Source of the DNA: Hesseltinella vesiculosa
Taxonomy: Eukaryota > Mucoromycota > Mucoromycetes > Mucorales > Cunninghamellaceae
Assembly (NCBI GenBank): GCA_002104935.1
Contig: MCGT01000004.1
Location: 124,001 to 188,000 of the forward strand
Length of the DNA stretch: 64,000 bases
Direction: 5' to 3'
Shown: piece after piece, positions 47,032-59,621 of the stretch
How positions within the stretch are numbered: position 1 is the stretch's first letter
Layout of the letters: every line of letters starts with the position of its first letter
Made by a program: the position numbers and the translations under genes
The notes under the pieces: generated by a model
What the model saw: only the letters and a program-made list of their open reading frames with translations
Database searches by the model: none
Told to the model about the DNA's origin: nothing

Positions 47032-47418
47032 GCTGTGAAATTGGGATGCAGAAGTGGAAAGAAAAAGAGAAAGTGGCAAAGCGCAGCTTTTTTTTTTTTT
47101 TTCGAAGCCTCCGCCAGCCAGTACACTTGTCCGTTCTAGGTCCTTTACTAGGCAGATCAGGCTACGAGAGGCTCAATGGTGGATATCATGACGAGGATTA
47201 TCCAAATAGGAAGTGGTCAGGGTACGATTCTCGTGCCAGGGTTACAGGTTCAAGAAGCTTCTTTTTAATGACAAGCGAAGAACACGTGAAGACGTTGCAT
47301 TTGACAATGGTTGACCTCCGCTGGAGGAGGTATTTTTTTCATTTCCCTAAAAAAAGACCTTTTCTTCTTTATTTCTCTTTTATTCCTTCAAGCTCTTTAC
47401 GTCTTTTGTCAGCGTGCA

Positions 47419-48253
47419 ATGCCATCAAGTTTACAGCCCCATCAAAAAGTGGCAGTTGTTTTTTACATTGCAAGCATCTTTATCTCATTTCTTTACTCGC
47501 ATCTATTCACTCCTGCACCTTCATACTTCAGCAGCAAGCGCAACATCTTTAATGTATTTTTCGTCAAGCAAGGCTGGTTTTGGATGACGCTGGTGTTTGC
47601 ATCCTACACCGTCTTTATTGGCAGAGCAAAGCGATGCACCCAACAGCAACAAACCCAAGCTGTGCTGCGATTTCTGTGCGTGACGCTGTATTGGATTCTT
47701 ATGACGCAATGGTTTCTGGGCCCTAGTTTGATAGATCGCATATACGTGCTCAGTGGTGGAGGCTGTCACCCACGGGCTGGTGTGGTCTCGACAATGGAAC
47801 AGGTACAGTCGCTTTCGGTAGCCCGGACCCAATCCTACTGCCGTGGTCTCGGTGGGCAATGGAGCGGCGGCCACGATGTGTCTGGTCACTGTGTGATGCT
47901 GATCCATGCAAGCCTATTCTTTTGGGAAGAGCTGTCCTGGCTTTTCTATACCACTCCTGTCTATTATCAGCTCAAGTCCACGGCTGTTAATGCCTGGAGA
48001 TCTGTCAATGCTATCCTGGCTGTGCTTGTCTTGTCTTGGTGGATGATGGTCATGACCGCTGTGTATTTCCACGGTCATAACGAATTACTGACCGGCTCTA
48101 TCTTTGGTGTGCTCGGCTGGGCTATCTTGGTAAGCACCCGAAAAAAAAAATCAGGAGACGCAGTCAAATGCTAACACCATCGGTTTCTTTTCGCAGTACC
48201 TAGGCCTGTTTCCTCGCGTCCCCCAAATTGGTTTACCTTCTCGTACATTGTAA
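47419..48253 (+). CDS. FIT-family ER lipid-droplet protein (FITM2/Scs3-like)
   Basis: Fat-storage-inducing transmembrane protein: an ER protein with acyl-CoA diphosphatase activity in the human family member, needed for lipid-droplet budding. Two exons (47419-48129, 48197-48253) join in frame to 255 residues. The protein is largely hydrophobic with about six membrane segments (VAVVFYIASIFISFLYSHLF, VLRFLCVTLYWILMTQWF, AILAVLVLSWWMMVMTAVYF). The family signature GGHDVSGHCVMLIHASLFF carries the first essential His, and the second appears in YFHGHNELLTGSIFGVLGW. The start at 47419 was preferred to upstream in-frame codons that give a poly-Phe stretch, although a longer N-terminus is possible. 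Confidence 0.88.
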
Positions 48254-48481
48254 ATAGTGCTTTACTACACCCGTAGTCTCACTCTTATAGAACGTTGTAA
48301 TATATTCAATTGTAAAATCCTCGGTGTCAGCCAAAGGCATCGCCAGCTTCAATAAGTAAACCCGTTTTTTAACCGGGATCACCGATTAAAAAGTTATGTT
48401 TTTTTACGAGCAATGCTGGAACCAACAGTGAGTGTCTTTTTTTAATGGTTGTTTATTCCTCAGACAATAAATGTACATTGC

Positions 48482-50079
48482 TCATTCGTCACCCATCTTC
48501 TTCAAATCTCCCATGTTGGTAGCCTAAAAAAACACATGGGTAAATGATCATTTCGACAGCTCTTCCTTGGGCCACAGTACCTCCACTGGCGATCTAACGA
48601 AGAAAAAAAAAACGCGCGTCAGTAACTGAGCGTATACCCTCTTCAAGACTCTTACCCAATAAAGATCAATTGTTGTAATGCGGTTGTTTCCTCATCTTCC
48701 TGGTTATCTACGATGAAAAGCTATACGCGCATAAAGAAGGAGGTCAGCCCAGCCCGTTGGGTTAATAAACGCTATGATTTAGCTTACCACCACGCTGGTG
48801 ATGTTTTGGAATTTGACAAAACGCAAAGGAACAATACTGTTTTCCTCAAAGTCCTTGGGACTTAATTCGAGAAGCTGCGTTTCTTTGATCGAATCGGCGT
48901 CGTCAAAGCCCAGATGCTGGCGGTTGGCATAGATCTTGATGGTCTTGGGAGCTTTGGCTAAGGAAATAAAAGACAAATCGAGTCATGAGTTCTGACGGCA
49001 AACTCATGACGATGATGAAATTACCATTGTCAGCAACCTTGAATTTCAAGGAATGAAGCTTGACAGCTGAAATAAAAAAAAAAGGGGGGGGGATCAGTCT
49101 CTATTTCTTGTACCAACACAACCCTTACGTTGATTGAATGGCACCGTGATAATCAATTGCTCATCCACATCACTTTCCAAAAATGAAGCATCGCCCTTGA
49201 AGATGTTCTTGACGGTATGATCTTCTTGTTGATTCAAAGCATCCATTTGGTTGGGAGTGATCACATCGGTTAAATCCACCTACACATGAGATAAAGTGTG
49301 AGTGACGCGTGTCATTGACCTTGATCCAAACGGCAGTATTTCTTACATGACCAGAGGCGCCGCTGAACGAAGAGGGGGCATTGCTGCTGCTATCGCTGGC
49401 GCTGCCTTGATGATCTTTAACGTATTGCTCCAGTTGTGTAGGGTTGGCTCCCTTTAATTCAGCCACTTTCTTGCCACCTTTGTAGAATTGGAAGGTTGGC
49501 CTACCGAAAATAAAGGACAGGTGAGTGTCGGCTCTCTGGATAGTCAAAGCACACTACATGGCAGACACTTGGCATTGTGAAGCAACGTCCTAACAATATA
49601 TAAAGAGGTAAGTTGGATGAGGTCTGGCTATGACTTGGCCATGCTATGACAAACATACCTGAGCCTTGTCAACATCCACCTAAAAAAAACCAGGAATGTG
49701 AGAAGCTTACGTTAGTACAGACAAAAGATAGGCAACGCGTCATTCTTTTTTTTTTTTTTTCTTTCGCATCTATCCCACTGTTCGCCTCTACATTAGACAG
49801 CTTCTGCTCCTATTCCATTGCAGTATTTACCTTTGCAAATTGTACATGGCGGTATCTTGACGTCAGTTGAGCAACAAAAGGGCTGATCATTTGACAAGGT
49901 CCACTTTGAAACAAAAAAAAAAAAGCGTTAGAGATACCGTTCCATTCCCTTAAAATTGGAGCTATGGGATCTTACCACCAAGTGGCATAAAAGTCAACAA
50001 CAACTAGTTTATCCGCAGGGACTGCATTGATGAGTTGATTAAAGACAGTGGCGTTGCCGATTTCCTTGATGGTGGCCAT
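48482..50079 (-). CDS. Thioredoxin-like protein with PITH domain (TXNL1-like)
   Basis: Cytosolic two-domain protein. The N-terminal thioredoxin fold starts MATIKEIGNATVFNQLI, with the active site WCGPCQ assembled across the first intron (donor within TGG-TG|GT, acceptor AAAG). It continues VDVDKAQ, VSAMPTFQFYKGGKKVAEL. A Ser-rich linker follows, then the PITH domain (VDLTDVITPNQMDALNQ, FLESDVDEQLIITVPFNQ, VKLHSLKFKVADN, APKTIKIYANRQHLGFDD, VPLRFVKFQNITSVV), ending NMGDLKKMGDE. The family's PITH domain binds the proteasome in animals and yeasts. Length is about 290 residues in roughly nine small exons. A solo end of the inverted-repeat family lies within 60-320 bp upstream of the ATG. Confidence 0.92.
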
Positions 50080-50139
50080 ATTCAAAAGTATTCGAAAAAA
50101 AAGTTTGGAAAAAAGAGACGTTTTTTTCTTTGGCCGCAA

Positions 50140-50400
50140 GCCAAAAAAAGTAGCGTTTTGATCAAATCGTCTGGGGGGTCGCCTGGCAAAAAGGGCCGAT
50201 TTTTCTTTTTTTTTAGCGGGGGAATTGGAAGTGCCAAAACAAAAATGATCAAAAGTTGGCTGGGCGACCTTCACCAATAGACCGTATTTTTTCAGCATCA
50301 TCATCGCTCACGCATTTGCGCACATGCACAAAATTTTACATCGATATAATCTCCCAAAAGTGCTGCGTTGCATACACTTCTTTTTTTTCTTTTTTCAAGA
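50140..50400. mobile_element. Solo end of the inverted-repeat element family (copy C)
   Basis: This matches the ends of copies A and B in one orientation: TTTTGATCAAATCGTCTGGG, then AAAAGTTGGCTGGGCGACCT, TTTTTTCAGCATCATCATCG, and ACATCGATATAATCTCCCAA. No inverted partner was found in the next 1 kb, so this is a half element or the remnant of a deletion. It sits in the likely promoter of the TXNL1-like gene. Confidence 0.55.
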
Positions 50401-51559
50401 AAATGAAATTGGGTGAACAAATTCAACTTCCGCCTTTGGTGCCTGGCCAAGTGCACCAGGCAATTCACCATCGCCTTTCTAGATTTTCCTTCCTCTGTCT
50501 GGTAGAGTTGCAAGTTAAACATAGTTATCTCACATCATTTTTACAATGTTCGCGTTACTGTCAACTTTCATTCCAGAATTGTCTCTTTGAAAAAGAACAA
50601 GCTACGGCTGCTTCCTCAAGCCCGTGAGCATCCTTGGTTATCACTGATTCGCACAGAGCAGCCTCTGGAAAAATAAAACACGAATAGGACTCCCTTTCAT
50701 CCTTTCTCTGTCCCTTCCATTGGTTCACGTCTATTGGTTTGACTTGGCTTGGCCCCATCAAGTGGTGTTGGTTTTTTTTTCTCTCCCACGAAGGTTTTTG
50801 TTTCTCATTGGGTGTTCAGAAACAAAAAGGGCAAAACAGCTAGTTTTTCCCACCAGAGTGCCCATCCCGGGAGCTTTATGTTTACAGTATATAAAGCTAA
50901 AAGTACGTCTGGTACTTGCGCATGGTCATACCAATCTGGCCAAGCAGCCTTTTTTTTAAGTTGGATTAGACAATAGCACGGTTTTAAAAAGCGAAAAATG
51001 ATATATGGCTATCAATAATAGAGCTTTATTTCGTTTTGTTTTACAGAAGTTGGGACACAGAGATACTTCCTCGCTGGAGTTAGAAAAAAAAGAGAATGTT
51101 TTTTAGCAAACGCATGGGTATCTTTGCAGGCTGTGATGCTCTGTCACCTTTGTTCCTTGTTTCCAAATGAAGCAAGTCTTTTAAAAAGTATCCTCATCAT
51201 GTTTATTTCATGATAAAGTAGTGCCGTAGCTCAATGGGTAGAGAGAAACAATGGTGCGCAGGTGATAGAGGATTGTTTTTGGCCAGAATAGCAAAAGGAC
51301 GTTGGCAACACAACTGTTTCATTGCCTTTTACTCGGTCAGTTTTAATTTTTTTTCTTACTGTATGTGTGCCTATGGGCAGCATTGGTTCTAATCTTTAAA
51401 ATGAATCCAAGAATGCCGAAACAGTTTCATTTCATTGTTGCTTAATAGCAGAAACAGTAACGAACGGCCAAAAAGCATTGACAAGAGTGATTTGAAACCA
51501 CGCTGATACGCCTATCCAGTTTGATTAATCTCGTGAAATAAAACTAAAAAAAAAAACCC
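50401..51559. other. Intergenic region between TXNL1 and the F-box remnants
   Basis: About 1.15 kb with no supported gene. A short tRNA-like 5' half (51224-51251, with GTAGCTCAATGGGTAGAG) is present but has no matching 3' half. ORFs are short and without domain signal. Confidence 0.4.
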
Positions 51560-51960
51560 ATCTTCTTCCTCTCCCTTCCACTGAATTTGCTGCTGTTGAT
51601 CATGAGCTACCATTCCACGAGCTGGTTATTGTAAGCCGGGCGTACCCATCCCTTCGGAGGCTCGTCGACCAAGACCCGGTTTGGAGAATGCTTGTTTGTG
51701 ATAACTATGACGCATTCTCAATCGGGATAAACTTGAATGCTTTGAACTGGCTGCACCGCTGGTATACCACATTGGTGCTTGTTCACATCACAACACCAGG
51801 TGAATGGTTTTGCGCATTGTGCAAACACAAATTGGGCTTGTTCCCGTTCCCATCACAAGCCAAAGTCTTTGACCAAAGTGATTCCTCGTCCACCATCAGC
51901 TTGTCAACGTCCTATTGGTCCTCTGCTGTCTGGCTTTCCTAGTTCTGGATCGTCTGGCCC
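51560..51960 (+). pseudogene. Degenerate F-box-type gene, copy 1
   Basis: This reads as a damaged copy of the adjacent gene. Segments FLSLPLNLLLLIMSY and, in another frame, LPFHELVIVSRAYPSLRRLV, then DPVWRMLV and NALNWLHRWYTTLV correspond one-for-one to copy 2. The frame change lies near 51605, where about 4 nt are missing relative to copy 2, so no continuous F-box reading exists. The tail (SSGSSGPCGPGSSGSSPLP) matches the Ser-rich tail type of copy 2. An intron rescuing the frame cannot be excluded but no good splice sites were seen. Confidence 0.55.
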
Positions 51961-52006
51961 TTGTGGCCCTGGATCGTCTGGTTCTTCTCCTTTGCCGCGT
52001 TACAAA

Positions 52007-52529
52007 ATGGGTAAACCAAAAAATAATAAGCAACAAAAGAACACTCGCTCCATTTTGCTCTCTTTGCCATTGGAGTTACTGATTTTAGTGTTGTCCTATC
52101 TCCCATTCCAGGAGATAGTGACTGTATATAAGGCGTACCCGTCCACTCGGGGGCTCGTCGACACCAAGCGAATTTGGAAAACCCTTGTTCGCTTGAACTT
52201 GGATGCTTTTTCCAAACCGCGGCTACTTTCCTTCCGTCAGCGGGAAGTGGAACATGTTGATCTGGCAGCGTCGCTGGTATATCACGGTCAAAGCCATTGC
52301 GCAAGGCGCCTCCTCCACCTGCATCCAGCCCTCGTCTGGCGCCTCTTCCTCGACCGCGGATTCTTCTTCTGGCTCTTCTTCTTTGGCCACTTATTCTGGC
52401 TACTCTTCATTGGCCTCTTGTTCTGGCTCCTCAGCCTCGGCTTCTTCCTCTGCGCCATCCTCCTCTGCCTCCTCTAGCCCTCGTCATTTACCTTGCTATA
52501 AAGGAAAGGAAAAAGAAAAGCAAATTTAA
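52007..52529 (+). pseudogene. F-box protein gene, copy 2, probably frameshifted
   Basis: The start MGKPKNNKQQKNTRSI leads into a good F-box: LLSLPLELLILVLSYLPFQE, then TRGLVDTKRIWKTLV. F-box proteins bind Skp1 and select targets for SCF ubiquitin ligases. After LDAFSKPRLL the alignment with copy 1 (NALNWLHRWYTTLV) continues only in another frame, as WNMLIWQRRWYITVKAIA, which then runs through a long Ser/Ala/Gly-rich tail to a stop at 52529. The original frame instead becomes an unnatural Leu/Phe/Trp run ending near 52477. This points to a frameshift at about 52215-52245. It could still encode a truncated F-box protein. Confidence 0.5.
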
Positions 52530-53035
52530 TATACCAGTTCATGCATAGCATATAAATAACCAGCATTGTTCTGTGAAAATACTGTAACATCGTAAGAGCT
52601 TCTTGGGTGGGCATACGCAGCCAACGAGCTAGCACAAAAAAAAAATCGAGTGAGAAAGCTGACTACAGAGACTTCCACAAGAGAACCCTTCCAAGGAACA
52701 TGACGGACGAAGCGCCTTGCTGCAATGGTTGGTATCTAGGGCGTTCATCCGAAGACTACAAGCCGCAAGCATCTATGCTTGCCGAGGTGTGCGAAAACTA
52801 GCGAAAAAAAAAGTGTTTTCTGACGCCAAAAAAAAAACATGCTCCGGCCAGCTAAAAACAGAAAAAAAATGGAGACAGTGAGGTTTCTGTGTCACTCCTG
52901 CTTATAAAAATAAGTGATTTGATCTCACCAGGAACGAAGCAACTTCACCCACCCCATACCCGGCACGTCTTTACTTTTGAAAACCTTTTATTTGCTCATG
53001 AGAATTAAATTATAGAAAGACGGAGATGCTGCCAT
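52530..53035. other. Spacer between F-box remnant and cysteine-rich gene
   Basis: This 506 bp contains A runs and one 64-codon plus-strand ORF (52607-52801) with no recognisable feature. The right end should be the 3' UTR of the cysteine-rich gene. Confidence 0.4.
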
Positions 53036-54650
53036 TTATGGGCAGAAGCCTTTGACTGCCAGAGGACAGGGAGCACCAATAGGACGCTGGCATGTATCGG
53101 GGCATTTGGCAGGGCTAGAAGAATAGAAACAGTGGGTCTCGACCAGTGCACTTTTTTTTTAAAAAAAAAAGAAATTCTTACCAAGGAATGACAATATGAG
53201 GACAGAGTTGGAGGGGAGGATCACGGCTAGGGGTGGCGGAGACAGGTGCAGGCTCATCTTCGGTAAACCAGGTGGAGGCCGAGGCAACAGGGGCCGACAT
53301 GTGGGGCACGGTGCGCGGTTGAACGGCATCGACCCCTGGGGCCCGCTGGGAGCGGACGAAATCCAAAAGATCAAGCTCGTCGCCGACCAATTGCTGTGCT
53401 TGATCAACGAGCTGCTCCTGACCATTGATCAAGTCTTCGACCTTTTCCTCGAGCAGACTGTAGATCAGTTCTTGGTCGGTTTCAGCGTTTGGCGGGACGT
53501 TCAGCGAGCCAGTGTCATTAGGGATATCAGAAGGGCATCTGGGGCGGTGAGTATAAGGGCAAGGGACATTATGAGGGTAGATACAGGTGTAAGGGCATTC
53601 AGGAGGGCTAAAAAAGTAAGAGTGAGAGAAAAAAAATATCAGCATGATCACATTTCTCTCACGTTCAAACGTTACCAAGGCACGATCATAGCAATACAGA
53701 TTTCGCCATCTTTTTTTTCCGAGACGGATGACTCGTGATGTTTGGCTTCGTCGACTTGCTTGGACAGATGTCCAGTGGAGAGAGCAGCGGTGGCTTCGGC
53801 TTCAGCCTCGGCCTCCACTTGTGCCTGCTGTTCCTGGGCCAAAATTTCCATGGCGTTGTCGGTGGCATCAGAAGCTGCCTCAAGAGCTTCTTCAACAGCG
53901 GCTTCCTTGCCGCTCTCGCGTTTGTTAAGACCCAAGTCCAAATTAACCCTGATGTTTCGGAGGATTTGGCCAAGCGGCCTATCGCTTAAAGAGACCTCTT
54001 GTCGCTTGCGAAGGACTCGGCGAGTGTAATCCAAACGTTGGCGCTGTTCATGTGAACCAATGTCGGTGGCGTTCACCTGGCAAATGGGCGAGCCACTGTA
54101 GGGGCAGCATGGGTCGGCATTCGGGTAGAAACAGTCATCAGCGCAATTGTCAGGGCAAGGGGTGACATGGCACTTGCTGGTGTCAAAATCCTCTGGGCAG
54201 AGGTTTTCACAAGTGGGCTCACCCAAAAAGGGGCAGCAGGGTGGGCCGCTGTATCGGCATGAATACGGACATTCATCAGGGCTGCGGGTGGGCGATCAAA
54301 AAAAAGGAAGAAATTACCGATCAAGGTGAATGACCGCTCCTATTTTTTTGGAACCTCTCCTTACCATGGCAGTGTCTTGGTCAAGCATGTCAAACCAAAA
54401 CAAGTGGCTTGACAAACAGGAATGCCGCTTCCCTCACAACCATTTGAATTGGGGTACGAACAATATTGATGTTGAGGGCAATCAGGGCATTTGTAGCTGA
54501 AGTTGGGGCAAGCAGGTTGTTTGACAGCCACTAAAAAAAAAGGTCAGCGTTGTCAATCTGAGGGAAAAAGAAAAACCAACACCTACAATCGCCGTGGGCT
54601 TGAGCCAATTGAGCAATGGTCAAGGTGGCAACAAGGAAGAGGAATTTCAT
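53036..54650 (-). CDS. Modular cysteine-rich secreted protein, unknown function
   Basis: Five exons give about 455 residues. The start MKFLFLVATLTIAQLAQAHG is a clean signal peptide. Exons 3, 4 and 5 each begin with the same kind of module, completed across the intron: CPDECPYSC, CPPECPYTC and CPAKCPDTC. Every internal junction is phase 2, so the modules can be duplicated without changing frame. Exon 3 has further Cys pairs (PPCCPFLGEPTCENLCP, DPCCPYSGSPICQ), then a long Cys-free acidic helix-rich linker (AVEEALEAASDATDNAMEIL) that includes possible kexin sites VLRKR and LNKR. Exon 4 has a second Cys-free linker. The protein ends VKGFCP. Cys spacing resembles no family I can name. A cell-wall or secreted interaction protein is a guess. 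Confidence 0.75.
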
Positions 54651-54892
54651 ATTTTATTTTACTACAACCCTCGTTAACAAAGAGAGATATGTAAGGAAGT
54701 GATCACTTGGTGCAAGGAAAGGAAGAAGAAGAAGAAAAAGAAAAAGGGGAAGGAGTTTAGCGGGAAATGAAATGGACAAAGAAAAGGCCGAAACCAGGTG
54801 GAATGTGGCGAAGAATTTTTTTTATTAAGGGGTGACTGTGGGGTAGAGATGATTAAGTAAAAAAAAAAAAAAAAAGGTGAATGGCAGGGATA

Positions 54893-56770
<1,878 letters not shown>

Positions 56771-58186
56771 CGTTTATAATTTTTTTTTTTGCTGCAGCAA
56801 GGAAAGGACTGGGGAAAGAGAACAGCGGGTAAAAAAGCCAAGAAATAAGAAAAAGAGAAGAGAGACTTCTAGGGAAAGGAATGGACTTAAAAAGAAAAGG
56901 AATGACAAGCAGGTTTTTTTTATAACGAAACAGCAAAAAAGCAAGCTGTACGTTGGATAAAGCAGGAGGGTGGAAAAAGGGAAAAAAAAAAAAAAAAGAA
57001 CGAGTGAAAAAAAAGGCTTTTTGAAGGGTATTTTTTTTTTTTGCACGCAATAAAAAAGAGGTGGTATTGACAAAAGGGGGAAACAATGGGATTCCCAAAA
57101 ATAGGGGTCACCTCATAAAATGAGGTGCTTGCCCCCCCCCAATAAGAATATAAATTTCCACAATGCCATGCTTAACTTGGCCGTGCACTTTCACCTGCAT
57201 GAATGTAAAAATTCTGATCAGATGCCGTAATAAAAAAATTCAGCGTTCACCTTTGATGGCTGTGATTCCTTCCGAACGAGATAGCTCGGCCTTTGTATGT
57301 CATCTGAAGAACAATCGAGCACAGCACGTCGATGCAGTAAATTTTTCCAATTTTTTTTTTTCGTATGCAATGGGTCTGGCGTGCATGACGCGGCCTTTTG
57401 TTTCTCCAGATGTGCCATCCCTGACCATGCATGACTCTTCCAAAGGTGTCAAAAACGTCAAAAAAAGACCTGTGTATCCCCATCATTCCTCCTTTTTTTT
57501 TTAACCGTCCACTTGCCAACGGCTCTGGTGACCACGGCTCTGCCTTTTTGCAGAGTCGGATTTCTAATTTTCATCGCCAGTGCAAGGCCGAGAAATAGGG
57601 TGCTAGCGGCTACCATGGCAACCAGAAAGAAACAAATGCAAGCACGGAAAAAAAGGAGGGAAGTGCAGTTTTTATTTATGATGTCCCAGTGTCAAGATGT
57701 GAAAATGTAAGAGGTGGAAGGTTACGTCAAGTCAAGGCTGCATCGAGGTTTGGGTTTTGGATTTTAATTGAGCCTTACTTGTCATCTGTGTTGTTTTGTT
57801 GAACAAATTGGGTCGAGTCACATGCGAAAGTGGGTCAAGCCGAGTTTCATACCCACCATCCATTTGCCTTTTTGCGACATGTGCACTCAGCACCACCTCT
57901 TTTCAACAGGGAAATGAGCCAGTCGCGACAAGAAATGGGCTCCTCCTTTTTTTTTTTTTTTTGGAAATGCGTGTCTCCTTTCTCCACTTGCTCCTTACTG
58001 TGCTGAGATCAATCAAAAACTAATAATACCAGGATCTATCTTTGAATAGACATGATTTCGATTTCTCTGATGCTCTAGCGCCTTTACCCCAAGGTAGTAT
58101 CGGAATCCAATGGATCGACAGCGAGGAGAAAAACAAACCCCTTCCTGGCGATCGGGGTTTTTTATTAGATGTTTAAAAGCAAGCAG
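56771..58186. other. Intergenic region of 1.4 kb
   Basis: This lies upstream of the kinase gene. It is rich in A and T runs, with a run of C near 57130-57140. ORFs on both strands are low-complexity or without family signal. No RNA gene or member of the element family was found. Confidence 0.4.
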
Positions 58187-58440
58187 TTATTTGCTGCAGC
58201 CGCATCCACCTGTTTCAGAGTTGCATTGGCAGGAGCCTCCGTTTCTAGTGAATCAGTGAATATAAAAGTCATGTGAGATGCTTTTTTCGTGGATGTCTCG
58301 CTTCAAGATTACTTTGCACACGAACAGCCACCAGAGGAGGCAGCCGTTTCACATTTGCAAGCACCGGCTTCACAAGCACAGTTGTCTTTTTCACATTTGC
58401 AGCTATCGCCACAGCATCCAGGGTTTCCAGTGTTAACCAT
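58187..58440 (-). CDS. Metallothionein
   Basis: Small Cys-rich protein that binds Cu, Zn or Cd through thiolate clusters. Two exons (58440-58313, 58244-58187) join in frame to 61 residues with 14 cysteines, no aromatic residues and abundant Gly, Ser and Lys. Cys occur as CC once and as CxC pairs: PGCCGDSCKCEKDNCACE, AGACKC, GGCSCAK, then GSCQCNSETGGCGCSK after the intron. The intron falls inside a Lys codon and has GT-AG ends. The start MVNTGNPGCC is the only ATG in frame. It is longer than ascomycete copper metallothioneins such as the 25-residue Neurospora protein. A TATA box lies about 70 bp upstream. Metal preference cannot be read from the sequence. Confidence 0.85.
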
Positions 58441-58508
58441 GATTAGAGGTATTGATAATAAAAAAAAAAGGTAAAGGAAAAAGGAGAGGAAGAGAGAGGG
58501 TAGGTTTA

Positions 58509-58514
58509 TTTATA
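58509..58514 (-). promoter_or_regulatory. TATA box of the metallothionein gene
   Basis: TATAAA (minus strand) within TATAAATAAA lies about 70 bp before the start codon, a good position for an inducible gene. No clear metal-responsive element was identified. Confidence 0.45.
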
Positions 58515-58574
58515 CTTTCGAGGGATGAGGATGTAAATAAAAACACAAGTTTCAGCCTAAAAAAATGTCATGTT

Positions 58575-59437
58575 TCAAGGTTTGTGGTTGACTGGTTTGC
58601 GGTTGACTGCTTCTTTGCAGGGACGAGGAATGGGCGAGTTTGGATCAATGGGGGGGTGTTCCACAGTGCCAACCTTGAAGTAGTGGTGATGGTTGGCGTA
58701 AAACTTTTTCCAATGGTCAATGCCCTTCATTTCGCTTTCCGAAAGGCCACGAAGATCGTGGGTCAAGTGTTCCTTGAAACACCCCGTCACGAAGGCGCGA
58801 GCAGCATCTCGCCCTGAAAAGTGATTGTACGAGCCGCCCTAAAAGAGAAAAAGACGTGTCTGAGCATTTTGGTCTGGCAATTGTGTGTCCGCCCATCCCA
58901 AAAAAGCAAATCTTTACCCATCCGTACCAACCGCGGCCAAGTGTGACATCAAACACATCACCACTATTGAATCATAAAAAAAAAAAGGTTCAATGGCCAT
59001 CAGTCTTGTCTTTGCCCTTCTGCTCCCTCCCTCCTTACTCAATGGCCAAGTAAATGGGCAGGTTGGGGTTGCTGCCGTCATATTTCAGCAATTCTTGCTC
59101 GGTAAAGGCTTGCTGGGTGACCTGTTGTATGTTAGAAAAAAGGGGAGGTCAGTGCATCGGCATTCCAATGCTCGGTGATTCATCAAGCAGATGGGCTTAC
59201 AGGTATATAAGTTTTAACGTTGGTCCATCTGCCTCGGTAGCCCCAGGTCCAAGTTTCGGTGATCAGGTAAGATGCCATGAAGATGCACACGACCAGCCAG
59301 ACGATACTCACCAGGACGATTTTCACAACTTCGTTAGGATCTTCTTTCTTTGCAGGTGATGCGGCTGGTGGCGTTGAAGAACCTGATTTGACTTCATCAT
59401 CAACCTTTGCCGTCTTTTTTCGTTGGGTCAAGGCCAT
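58575..59437 (-). CDS. MAPR-type cytochrome b5-like heme-binding membrane protein
   Basis: Member of the membrane-associated progesterone receptor family (Dap1, PGRMC, neudesin), ER haemoproteins that support cytochrome P450 and sterol synthesis. Four exons give roughly 235 residues. A charged N-terminus (MALTQRKKTAKVDDEVK) and one membrane helix (VVKIVLVSIVWLVVCIFMAS) precede the cytochrome b5-like domain: FTEQELLKYDGSNPNLPIYL, GDVFDVTLGRGWYGWGG, SYNHFSGRDAARAFV and HDLRGLSESEMKGIDHWKKF. The Tyr-containing GRGWYGWGG/YNHFSGRDA block is the MAPR haem pocket. The His-rich segment YANHHHYFKVGTV follows. It is divergent from the sphinganine hydroxylase gene, with only 184 bp between start codons. 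Confidence 0.87.
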
Positions 59438-59445
59438 GTTCGTGG

Positions 59446-59478
<33 letters not shown>

Positions 59479-59621
59479 GACGGGTATACCCAAGCGACGA
59501 GAGTTTTTCATTTGTTGGCGGCCAATGAAAAAAGTCATGAGCAAAAAGGTTCTCCCCTCTGAAAATTTCCTTTTTTCTTCTTTGCCGTTTATTTTTATTT
59601 TTATTTTTAATTCCATATAGC

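Noticed and set aside
53196..53738. Plus-strand ORF of 180 codons
   Set aside because: Antisense to exon 4 of the cysteine-rich gene, where the minus strand shows the repeated Cys module and matched splice sites.
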